Source: Corynebacterium sp. HMSC04H06 (GTDB taxonomy: Bacteria; Actinomycetota; Actinomycetes; Mycobacteriales; Mycobacteriaceae). Taken from it: 64,000 bases of DNA. The stretch covers positions 1-64,000 of the forward strand of contig NZ_KV823433.1 in the NCBI RefSeq assembly GCF_001815935.1. Reading direction: 5' to 3'. The position numbers and the translations under genes are program-made. Below the pieces are notes generated by a model, which was given only the letters and a program-made list of their open reading frames with translations, made no database searches and was not told the origin of the DNA. Shown here in pieces: positions 57,156 to 64,000 of this stretch (its first letter is position 1; each line of letters starts with the position of its first letter).

Positions 57156-58999
57156 TACTTGTAATCCTCCTCGTCCTTGTCAGCGACCATCGGCGCGGAC
57201 TGCGCCACACCCATGAGGAATTCGCCATTGGACTTGGTCTTCTTCAGCTGCTTGATAAGCAAATCGATGGCCTGGTGGGAGTCCAGGGCCGCGAGGATGC
57301 GCCGTAACTTGGTCATGATGCGCAGCTCCTCCGGCACGAGCAGTAGCTCGTCCTTGCGGGTACCCGACGGGTTGACGTCGACGGCTGGGAAGACGCGGCG
57401 CTCGGAGATGGAGCGGTCCAGCTTCAGCTCGGCGTTGCCCGTGCCCTTGAATTCCTCGAAGATGACGTTGTCGCCGGTCGATCCGGTTTCCACCATGGCC
57501 GTGGCGATAATGGTCAGCGACCCGCCGTTTTCGATGTTGCGGGCCGCGCCCAGGAAGCGCTTCGGCGGGTAGAGAGCGTTGGAGTCGACACCGCCGGACA
57601 GGATGCGCCCGGAGGCCGGGGATGAGTTATTGTACGCGCGGCCCAGGCGGGTGATGGAGTCCAGCAGCACGACGACGTCTTTGCCCTGCTCCACCAGGCG
57701 CTTGGCGCGCTCGATGGCCAGCTCGGCGACCGAGGTATGTTCTGACGGCGGGCGGTCGAACGTGGAAGCAATCACCTCGCCGTTGACCGAGCGCTGCATG
57801 TCGGTGACCTCTTCGGGGCGCTCGTCGACGAGCACCACCATGAGGTAGCACTCCGGGTTGTTGATGGAAATCGCGTTGGCGATGTTCTGCAGGATGGTCG
57901 TCTTACCGGCCTTCGGCGGGGAGACGATCAGGGCGCGCTGGCCCTTACCGATCGGCATAATCAGGTCGATAACACGGGTGGTCAGGACCTTCGGGTCGGT
58001 CTCCAAGCGCAGCCGCTGGTTCGGATACAGCGGGGTCAGCTTGGCAAAGTCCGGGCGCTGCTTGGCCTCCTCCGGGTCCATCCCGTTGACGGTATCGACC
58101 CGCACCAGCTGGTTGTACTTGCGGCGGTTGCGGCCGTTGCCGTGGGTGTGTGTGGCGCCGGCGACCTTGACCTGGCCGGTCACGGCGTCGCCGGAGCGCA
58201 GCCCCAGGCGGCGGACCAGGTTCTGGTTGACGAAAACGTCCGAGTTCGCCGCGCGGTAGCCGGTGGTGCGCAGGAAGGCGACGTTGTTGTCGACTACCTC
58301 GAGGATGCCGCCGACGGCCTGCAGCTCATCGCCCTCGCGAATCTGCAGGTCGTTGCCGCCACCGCGGTTGTCGTTGCCGCCGCCACGGTTCCGGCGGTTG
58401 CGGCGGTTGCGACGCCCGCGACGGCCGCCGCGTTCGTCATCGTCGCCGTTGTTCCGGCGGTGGTTGTTGCCGCCGTTGTTGCTGCTTTTACCGTTGTTCC
58501 CGCCGTTACCGTTGTTGCCGTTGCGGGAATCATCCTGGTTGTCGCGGTTGTCGCGGCCTTGGTCCTGGTTGTTGCCGTCGTGGTCGTCGCGCCCACCCCG
58601 GCGCGCGCGGTTGCGGCGGGCCCGGCGGGCCTGTGCGCGGGACTCGTAGCGCGGCTCATCATTGCCGTTGTTGCCGTTGTTCTTGTCGGCGTTCTTCTCG
58701 CCGTCGCCCTGCTTGTCGTCGCGGCCCTGTGGGCGGCGACCGTCGCGCTGCGGGGCATCGTCAGCCTGCGCGGCCGGGGCTTGTTCCTGTGCCTGCTTAG
58801 CGGGCTTGTCCGCCTTGTCTGCCGACTTCGGCGCGGCCTTGGCGGCGGCCGGCTTCTTACCGGTGGTGATTGCCTCGATGAGAGCGCCCTTGCGGAGAGC
58901 GCTGATGCCGCGCAGGCCCTTCTGGGCCGCAATTTCGCGCAGCTGCGGCAGCTTCAGGGATGCCAGTTCTTGAGGCGAGATATTCTCCGTATCGCTCAC
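57155..58999 (-). CDS. rho: Transcription termination factor Rho
   Basis: A 614-residue hexameric RNA helicase. An N-terminal SAP-like helix bundle (1-48: [15 protein letters not shown]) is followed by an intrinsically disordered insertion (about 50-215) rich in Asn, Gly, Arg and Asp, then the RNA-binding cold-shock domain (about 220-300), and the RecA-type motor with P-loop PPKAGKT, Walker [17 protein letters not shown] and the Q/R-loops. Insertions at this place are usual in actinobacterial Rho and add RNA binding; this one is notably Asn-rich. It begins with GTG; AAAGGA lies seven bases upstream. First gene of the rho-prfA-prmC-tsaC-wecA run. Confidence 0.96.
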   Translation of the reverse strand: MSDTENISPQELASLKLPQLREIAAQKGLRGISALRKGALIEAITTGKKPAAAKAAPKSADKADKPAKQAQEQAPAAQADDAPQRDGRRPQGRDDKQGDGEKNADKNNGNNGNDEPRYESRAQARRARRNRARRGGRDDHDGNNQDQGRDNRDNQDDSRNGNNGNGGNNGKSSNNGGNNHRRNNGDDDERGGRRGRRNRRNRRNRGGGNDNRGGGNDLQIREGDELQAVGGILEVVDNNVAFLRTTGYRAANSDVFVNQNLVRRLGLRSGDAVTGQVKVAGATHTHGNGRNRRKYNQLVRVDTVNGMDPEEAKQRPDFAKLTPLYPNQRLRLETDPKVLTTRVIDLIMPIGKGQRALIVSPPKAGKTTILQNIANAISINNPECYLMVVLVDERPEEVTDMQRSVNGEVIASTFDRPPSEHTSVAELAIERAKRLVEQGKDVVVLLDSITRLGRAYNNSSPASGRILSGGVDSNALYPPKRFLGAARNIENGGSLTIIATAMVETGSTGDNVIFEEFKGTGNAELKLDRSISERRVFPAVDVNPSGTRKDELLLVPEELRIMTKLRRILAALDSHQAIDLLIKQLKKTKSNGEFLMGVAQSAPMVADKDEEDYK

Positions 59000-59594
59000 G
59001 GAAGTCCTTTCGTCGCTTTTCCCAGCGGATGATTCTGGGTGCCCAGCGTGCCCGGTCGGGCGGTCCTGCCGCGTGTTACCGGGCCGGTTTTCCCAAGTCT
59101 TTGGGTCCGCCGGCTAGGCACTCTGGAAATGACTGTGTAGTTAAAAGATAAAACTCTGGCTAGCCTACCGTGGGCGCCCGGCGGCTGACTGTCGTGGACC
59201 TCGAGCAACCTCGAGGGCGCGCAGCGCCGGTTGGGGCCGGAAGGGAGCCCGAGAGGTCCGCGTGGGACCGAGTTGCCCTTCCTCGGCAGGTACCACGTCG
59301 TCCCCCTGCGGGCCGGCCTTAAACCTTGCGCGGTGTGCACGGCGTTTGAAGTACTCACCCAGAAAGCGCGGGGGCTGTGGTTTGACCCATTCTGTGGGGT
59401 CAGGGCCCAGGGACAACGCATCTCGACTGCACGAGCAGGCCCGAGCACATGTGCTTTACTGTTTAACTTAGGGCAGCTCACGTAGCTCAAACGCTCAAGC
59501 AGCTCAGCCAGTCCCAGATAGTATAGCGCAAGATTTCGCCTTATTCGGTACCGGTCCCACCCCGGGGCCTAAAGAGGTGGCTATCATAGTGACC
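59000..59594. ncRNA. 595-base gene-free stretch: rho leader and possible structured RNA
   Basis: No credible protein gene. Clear inverted repeats: CCTCGAG/CTCGAGG with a four-base loop (59199-59216); GGAAGGG/CCCTTCC enclosing GGTCC/GGACC (59239-59282); TGACCC/GGGTCA (59383-59402); palindrome AGCACATGTGCT (59444-59455). On the minus strand TTGAGC (plus 59485-59490) and TAAACA (plus 59460-59465) form a poor promoter with a 19-base spacer. An A+T-rich island at 59129-59160, flanked by two CCAGAGT copies, may hold the proximal rho promoter. Not recognised as RNase P, tmRNA, SRP or 6C RNA. Strand and ends are unproven. Confidence 0.4.
59582..59594 (+). promoter_or_regulatory. -10 element of the acyl-CoA synthetase gene (leaderless)
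   Basis: TATCAT at 59582-59587 is followed by seven bases and the ATG at 59595. An in-frame GTG at 59577 lies before the box and is rejected. Confidence 0.45.
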
Positions 59595-61379
59595 ATGCAC
59601 TCCACCATGCAGGAAGTCCCGCTCAATATCTCCCGTATCTTGGAGCAGGGCGCCACCGTCCACAGCCAGACCAAGGTCACTACGTGGCACGGCGAGCACG
59701 CCCCCAACGGCGCCGGGGCGGCCGAGGAATGCACCTTCGCGGACATCGGGGCGCGCGCGGCGGCCTTCGCCCACGTGTTGCACGACGAGCTGGGGGTTAC
59801 CGGCGACGAGCGCGTCGGCTCTTTCCTATGGAATTGCGCGGAACACCTCGAGGTCATGTTCGCCGTGGCCTGCAAGGGCGCGGTCTTTACCCCGCTGAAC
59901 AAGCAGCTGATGAACGACCAGATCCGGCACATTGTCAACCACGCGGAGATCGAGGTCATCGTCGCCGATCCGCGCTTGGCCCAGCAGCTGGGCGCGGTCC
60001 TGGCTGGGACCGCAACCGTCCGCGCGGTCGTCTTCACAGGCCCGGGTCGGGTGAGCCACTTGAGCCCCTACTTCCCCCGCGGCGTGGAAGTCTATTCCTA
60101 CGAGGCCCTGTTGGACGGGCAATCGACCCGCTATGACTGGCCGGTGCTAGACGAGTCCGCGGCCGCGGCGCTGTGTTATTCCACCGGCACGACCGGCGCG
60201 CCCAAGGGCGTGGTCTACTCGCACCGCTCCATCTACTTGGCCTCCATGCTGCTGCGCACCACGGACAGCCTGGCGATTACCCACGGCGAGTCCTTCCTGT
60301 GCTGCATTCCCATTTACCACGTGTTGTCCTGGGGCGTGCCTTTTGCCGCCTTCATGACGGGCACGCCGCTCATCCTGCCGGACTCGGATGTCTCCGCGCC
60401 CACCCTGGCCAAGCTCATCGCCTCCACCCACCCGCGCGTGGCGCACGGCGTGCCGACCATCTGGATCCAGCTCTTCATCCACTATCTCCACCACCCGCCG
60501 GAGCGCATGTCGCTGACCGAAATTTACGCCGGCGGCTCCCCGGTCCCGCCGCAGGTGATCAAGGTCTGGGAGGAGCGCTTCGGCGTCGACGTGGTGCACG
60601 TGTGGGGCATGGTGGAAACCACCACTGTGGGCACCGTGGCGCGCCCGCCGCAGGGCGCTAGCGGCAATTCCCGCTGGGGGTACCGCATCTCCCAGGGCCG
60701 CTTCCCCACCAGCCTGGAATACCGCGTGGTCAACGACGGGCAGGTGGTCTCCAAGACCGACCGCAACGCCGGTGAGATCCAGGTCCGCGGCAACCTGGTC
60801 ACGGAGTCCTACTATCACTCGCCCGCCGCGGAGGAAGGCGGGGCGGCCTCCCAGTTCCGCGGCAAGCGCACCGAGGACGCGGCCAGCAAGTTCACCGCCG
60901 ACGGCTGGCTGCGCACCGGTGACGTGGGCTCGGTGACCAAAGACGGCTTCCTGACCATCGAGGACCGCGCCCGCGACGTCATCCGCTCCGGCGGCGAGTG
61001 GATCTACTCCGTCCAGCTGGAAAACCTCATCATGGCCGACGACCGGGTCATCGAGGCCGCCGTCATCGGCTACCCCGACAAGCAGTGGGGCGAGCGCCCG
61101 CTGGCCGTGACCGTCCTCCAGCATGACATCGACCCGACCATCGAGACCGCTGAGAGCCTCCGGGAGAACTTGCGCTCCGAGCTGCCCGGCTGGATGCTGC
61201 CGGAGTACTGGACCTTCATCAAGAGCATCGATAAGACGTCGGTGGGCAAGTTCGACAAGAAGGACCTGCGCTCCCACCTGGCCGAGGGCGAGTACAACAT
61301 CATTCGCCTGGCCGGCCCGGGCGAGGCCAACCAGATTGATGACAATGCCACCTTGGATCCGGACCAGCCGCTGACCTAA
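59595..61379 (+). CDS. Long-chain acyl-CoA synthetase (FadD-like)
   Basis: A 594-residue member of the ANL adenylating superfamily. The AMP-binding P-loop is YSTGTTGAPKGVVYSH (about 197-212); WGMVETT is the A5 motif; GWLRTGDVG and DRARDVIRSGGEWI are A7-A8; the final lysine lies in KTSVGKFDKK. The enzyme activates fatty acids to acyl-CoA with ATP. Chain length is not predictable, though the large size and GxxW-type region suggest medium to long. It stands alone between the rho leader and the molybdenum-cofactor genes, and a homologue occupies the same place in C. glutamicum as I recall. No membrane helix is seen. Confidence 0.87.
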   Translation: MHSTMQEVPLNISRILEQGATVHSQTKVTTWHGEHAPNGAGAAEECTFADIGARAAAFAHVLHDELGVTGDERVGSFLWNCAEHLEVMFAVACKGAVFTPLNKQLMNDQIRHIVNHAEIEVIVADPRLAQQLGAVLAGTATVRAVVFTGPGRVSHLSPYFPRGVEVYSYEALLDGQSTRYDWPVLDESAAAALCYSTGTTGAPKGVVYSHRSIYLASMLLRTTDSLAITHGESFLCCIPIYHVLSWGVPFAAFMTGTPLILPDSDVSAPTLAKLIASTHPRVAHGVPTIWIQLFIHYLHHPPERMSLTEIYAGGSPVPPQVIKVWEERFGVDVVHVWGMVETTTVGTVARPPQGASGNSRWGYRISQGRFPTSLEYRVVNDGQVVSKTDRNAGEIQVRGNLVTESYYHSPAAEEGGAASQFRGKRTEDAASKFTADGWLRTGDVGSVTKDGFLTIEDRARDVIRSGGEWIYSVQLENLIMADDRVIEAAVIGYPDKQWGERPLAVTVLQHDIDPTIETAESLRENLRSELPGWMLPEYWTFIKSIDKTSVGKFDKKDLRSHLAEGEYNIIRLAGPGEANQIDDNATLDPDQPLT

Positions 61380-61418
61380 GCCCGCGCCCTCGGAAAGGAA
61401 TAGCTAACCTGGGCGCGC

Positions 61419-61449
61419 CGTTGTGGTTAGTAGTCCTATCCGCACAACG
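61419..61449 (+). promoter_or_regulatory. Inverted repeat upstream of moaA
   Basis: CGTTGTG (61419-61425) and CACAACG (61443-61449) are inverted, with 17 bases between. The repeat sits where a -35 region is expected; TAGAGT at 61452-61457 is a possible -10 element. An operator for a dimeric regulator is possible, but the regulator is unknown. Confidence 0.35.
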
Positions 61450-61466
61450 CATAGAGTTGGGAGAAT

Positions 61467-62582
61467 ATGACTGACCGTTCTTCCGCCCCGAAGGTGCTGC
61501 TACCCACCCCGCGCGTAGCCGGCCGCCCGCAGGCCGCCGCGGACCTGCCTGCCGCCGACGCCAACGGCAACCGAGCCTTGGTGGACAAATACGGTCGCGT
61601 CGCCCGAGACCTGCGCGTGTCCCTGACCGACCGCTGCAACCTGCGGTGCACCTACTGCATGCCCGCCGAGGGCCTGGACTGGATGCCCAACCAGCACAAG
61701 CTCGACGACGCAGAAACCATCCGCCTTATCCGCCTGGCCGTCGAGCGCCTGGGCATCCGGCAGGTCCGTTTCACCGGCGGCGAGCCGCTGCTGCGCAAGT
61801 CGCTGTCAGAAATCATCGCGGCCACCAAAAATCTGCGCACCGACGAAGGCCACGCCCCCAGCACGGCGCTGACGACGAATGGGCTGGGCCTGGACAAGCG
61901 CATCGACGAGCTCAAGGCCGCCGGGCTGGACCGGGTCAACATCTCGCTGGACACGATCAACCACGCCGCCTACGCCGAGCTGACCCGCCGCGACCGGCTC
62001 GATTCCGTCTTCGCGGCCATCGATGCCACCCTGGCCGCCGGCCTCCACCCCGTTAAGATCAACGCCGTGGTCATGCCCGGCATCAACGACGCCGACATCG
62101 TCGAGCTGGCCGACTTCGCCCTGCACAAGGGCGCGCAGCTGCGCTTTATCGAGCAGATGCCCCTGGGCCCGCGCGAGCAGTGGGATCGCTCCACCATGAT
62201 CACCGCAGACGACATCCTCGACCGCCTGAAATCCGCGTTCAACCTGCACCCGGCCCGCGCCCCGCGCGGCTCAGCCCCCGCCGCGCTATGGGAGGCGACC
62301 TGCCCCGACGGCACGCGCGGCAAGCTAGGGATCATCGCCTCGGTCAGCCACCCCTTTTGCGGCGACTGTGACCGCACCCGCCTGACCACCGACGGCGCGG
62401 TGCGCAACTGCCTCTTCGGGAACTCGGAGACCTCCCTGCGCGACCTGATGCGCCAGGGCGCTTCCGACGAGGAACTCATGGCCGCCTGGGCCGGCGAGAT
62501 GTGGACCAAGCTGCCCGGCCACGGCGTCAACGACGAGGGCTTCCTGCAGCCGGACCGGCCGATGTCCGCCATCGGCGGGTAG
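61467..62582 (+). CDS. moaA: GTP 3',8-cyclase
   Basis: A 371-residue radical-SAM enzyme for the first step of molybdenum cofactor synthesis. The SAM cluster is Cys57-x3-Cys61-x2-Cys64 (CNLRCTYC); the second cluster is in HPFCGDCDRTRLTTDGAVRNC read in two parts (CGDCDR and AVRNC); the C-terminus ends GG, required for activity. A 45-residue N-terminal extension before GRVARDLRVSLT is longer than in E. coli MoaA. GGGAGAAT upstream is the ribosome site. It is followed after 22 bases by moeA, and moaC begins next. Confidence 0.96.
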   Translation: MTDRSSAPKVLLPTPRVAGRPQAAADLPAADANGNRALVDKYGRVARDLRVSLTDRCNLRCTYCMPAEGLDWMPNQHKLDDAETIRLIRLAVERLGIRQVRFTGGEPLLRKSLSEIIAATKNLRTDEGHAPSTALTTNGLGLDKRIDELKAAGLDRVNISLDTINHAAYAELTRRDRLDSVFAAIDATLAAGLHPVKINAVVMPGINDADIVELADFALHKGAQLRFIEQMPLGPREQWDRSTMITADDILDRLKSAFNLHPARAPRGSAPAALWEATCPDGTRGKLGIIASVSHPFCGDCDRTRLTTDGAVRNCLFGNSETSLRDLMRQGASDEELMAAWAGEMWTKLPGHGVNDEGFLQPDRPMSAIGG

Positions 62583-62604
62583 CCAGCTTAAGCTAGAACC
62601 CGTT

Positions 62605-63879
62605 ATGCACCATTCTTCATCGTGCTCCGTCACCGACCACCTCGCGCGCGTCCTCAGCCTCGTCCAGCCCCTCCCAGCCGTGAACACGCCTCTGAGCGAA
62701 CTGACCAGCGGCCAGTATTGCGCCGCCGATGCCACCTGCCGCATCCCCGTGCCCGCCTTCCACAACTCGGCCATGGACGGCTTCCTGGTCCACCGCGCCG
62801 ACCTAGGCTCCGGCTCGGCCACGCTGCCGGTAGTAGGCGACGTGCCGGCCGGCAGCGCGCCACAGGAGGTGCCCGCCGGTGCTGCGGTGCGGATCATGAC
62901 CGGCGCACCCGTCGCCGATCCCCTCGATCCGGAGCTCGTGGTCGTGCCCGTGGAGCTGACCAATATCCCCGCCGGGCCGACCCCGCTGCCCGAAACCGTG
63001 ACCATCCACGGTGCCGATCCCGCCCGCGCCCACATCCGCCGAGCCGGCGATAACCTCGCCGTTGGGGACACGGCCGTCCGTGCCGGGTCCCGCGTGGATC
63101 CCGGGGTCATCGCCGCCTGCCACTCCGCGGGTCTGGCCACACTGCCCGTGCACCGCACGCCGCGGGTGGCGGTGATTTCCACCGGCGACGAGCTCGTGAG
63201 CCTGGGCTACGGCGGTGCCCAACTGCTGCAACCTGGCCAGATCCCGGATTCCAACCGGCCCATGCTGGCCCAGCTCGTGCGGGACTCCGGGCCCGCCGAG
63301 CTAACGCACCTGCACGCCGGAGACAGCGACTGCGCCGCGGGCCAGAGCGATTCCTTCGTCGCCCTGGCTCATCAGGCGGCGCAGACCCACGACCTCATCA
63401 TCACCAGCGGCGGGGTCTCGGCCGGGGCCTTCGACATCGTCCACACCAGCGCCCAGGCCCACGCCCGCGATGCCTGGTTCGGCGACGTCGACCAAAAGCC
63501 CGGCGCCCCGCAGGGAATAAGCGTCTGGGGCTCGACGCCGATGATTTCTCTTCCCGGCAACCCAGTGGCGACCTTCGTCTCCTTCCACCTCTACGTCGCC
63601 CCCGCGCTGCGCGCCCTGCGCGGCGATCCGCACCCGGACCTTCGCCGCCGCGGGATAGTCCGCGCCGGCGAAGAGTTCCCCGACACCCGGGACCGACCCG
63701 CCTGGCTGCCGGTCTGGGTGGACTACGCGGACAACCCGCCCGCCGCCTTCCCTTTCAACGGGCGGCGGCTGGGTTCCCACATGGTGGCCAACCTGGCCGG
63801 CACCGCCGGGATGGTGGGCCTTGCCGCCCACGCCGCCGGACCCCGGGCGGGCGATACTGTCGAAATCACCTGGTTTTAA
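62605..63879 (+). CDS. moeA: Molybdopterin molybdenumtransferase
   Basis: A 424-residue MoeA that inserts molybdate into adenylated molybdopterin. Domain order is standard: NSAMDGF (about 54-60), the AVRIMTGAPV segment, the MogA-like domain with ISTGDEL, SGGVSAGAFD and SLPGNPVATFVSF, and the C-terminal beta barrel (340-424). The ATG at 62605 has no good ribosome site and lies 22 bases after moaA; translation may be coupled, or start from TAGAAC just upstream. moaC follows 36 bases later. Confidence 0.94.
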   Translation: MHHSSSCSVTDHLARVLSLVQPLPAVNTPLSELTSGQYCAADATCRIPVPAFHNSAMDGFLVHRADLGSGSATLPVVGDVPAGSAPQEVPAGAAVRIMTGAPVADPLDPELVVVPVELTNIPAGPTPLPETVTIHGADPARAHIRRAGDNLAVGDTAVRAGSRVDPGVIAACHSAGLATLPVHRTPRVAVISTGDELVSLGYGGAQLLQPGQIPDSNRPMLAQLVRDSGPAELTHLHAGDSDCAAGQSDSFVALAHQAAQTHDLIITSGGVSAGAFDIVHTSAQAHARDAWFGDVDQKPGAPQGISVWGSTPMISLPGNPVATFVSFHLYVAPALRALRGDPHPDLRRRGIVRAGEEFPDTRDRPAWLPVWVDYADNPPAAFPFNGRRLGSHMVANLAGTAGMVGLAAHAAGPRAGDTVEITWF

Positions 63880-63915
63880 ACCTGGTTTAAGCAGCTTTTA
63901 AAGAAAGGACGAGCA

Positions 63916-64000
63916 ATGGAGTTTACGCATCTCAACCACGCCGGCGAGGCCTACATGGTCGACGTGACCGAGAAGAAGCCGACGGTGCGCACCGCCACCG
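63916..64000 (+). CDS. moaC: Cyclic pyranopterin monophosphate synthase, 5' part
   Basis: The first 28 codons are present; the gene continues beyond the window. The encoded MEFTHLNHAGEAYMVDVTEK (20 residues) start matches MoaC, which turns the MoaA product into cyclic pyranopterin monophosphate. AAAGGA lies about eight bases before the ATG. Its place after moaA and moeA supports the call; only the N-terminus can be judged. Confidence 0.85.
   Translation, partial: MEFTHLNHAGEAYMVDVTEKKPTVRTAT

Noticed and set aside
58142-59032. 296-codon plus-strand Val/Ala-rich frame opposite rho
   Set aside because: Mirror image of the Asn/Arg-rich rho insertion; hydrophobicity is a by-product of the complementary codons.
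59199-59455. RNase P RNA, tmRNA, SRP RNA or 6C RNA
   Set aside because: Signature sequences that I know for these RNAs (for example the RNase P GAGGAAAGTCC core or the SRP GGTCAGG/GGAAGG apical loop pair) are absent on both strands.
58996-59490. 164-codon minus-strand frame upstream of rho
   Set aside because: No domain, basic random composition, and it passes through several perfect inverted repeats that indicate RNA structure instead.

Overview
The window reads as high-GC (roughly 65% by eye) chromosomal core DNA of a Corynebacterium species. Support comes from the lysG/lysE lysine-export pair, NucS mismatch repair, GlgE, a WecA-type transferase, a DtxR-like operator in front of a ViuB-type protein, an actinobacterial-sized ATP synthase operon, and gene order that I recall from C. 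glutamicum. I cannot name the species. I recognise no insertion sequence, prophage, CRISPR array, tRNA or rRNA. About 57 protein genes are called; most lie on the minus strand.

Layout. 0-8.4 kb: DoxX-like membrane protein, ECM4-type glutathionyl-hydroquinone reductase homologue, divergent lysG/lysE, YkvI-type transporter, gatB, a DUF4261-like protein. 8.4-16.8 kb: pfkA with an MFS exporter, a small membrane protein, an iron-regulated siderophore-interacting protein, formamidase amiF, a secreted META-domain protein, gatCA. 16.8-26.6 kb: TauE/SafE permease, ACT-domain protein, HAD phosphatase, ligA, a DnaQ-like exonuclease, an orphan AAA ATPase, a MetE-like protein without cysteines, mnmA, a spermidine-synthase-like protein. 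26.5-34.3 kb: secreted GH25 lysozyme-like protein, mprF-type aminoacyl-lipid synthase with a membrane esterase, cysteine desulfurase, etfA/etfB. 34.4-44.9 kb: methyltransferase, Nudix hydrolase, ABC ATPase, glgE and glgB (alpha-glucan synthesis), CnoX-like thioredoxin/TPR protein, MTH1187 protein, a small zinc-finger-like protein, nucS, DUF2550 protein. 45-53.3 kb: atpBEFHAGDC preceded by an AtpI-like gene. 53.3-59 kb: wecA, tsaC-type gene, prmC, prfA, rho, transcribed rho to wecA with overlapping or nearly abutting genes. 59-64 kb: a structured 595-base non-coding stretch, an acyl-CoA synthetase, then moaA, moeA and the start of moaC (molybdenum cofactor).

Functional themes. Translation quality and tRNA charging or modification (gatABC, mnmA with a cysteine desulfurase, tsaC, prmC/prfA); energy (ATP synthase, etfAB, pfkA); cell envelope (wecA, mprF plus esterase, GH25, GlgE/GlgB glucan); genome maintenance (ligA, nucS, exonuclease).

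Regulation. A striking number of genes have a TANNNT -10 element 6-8 bases before the start codon and no Shine-Dalgarno, which predicts leaderless mRNAs. Three gene-free stretches above 300 bases (upstream of the ykvI-like gene, of atpB and of rho) contain inverted repeats that suggest structured leaders or small RNAs.

I found no clear new multi-gene system. The best leads are the structured element upstream of rho, a 9-base repeat array before the orphan AAA ATPase, a cysteine-less MetE-like protein, and a GFxx-repeat extension on the siderophore protein.
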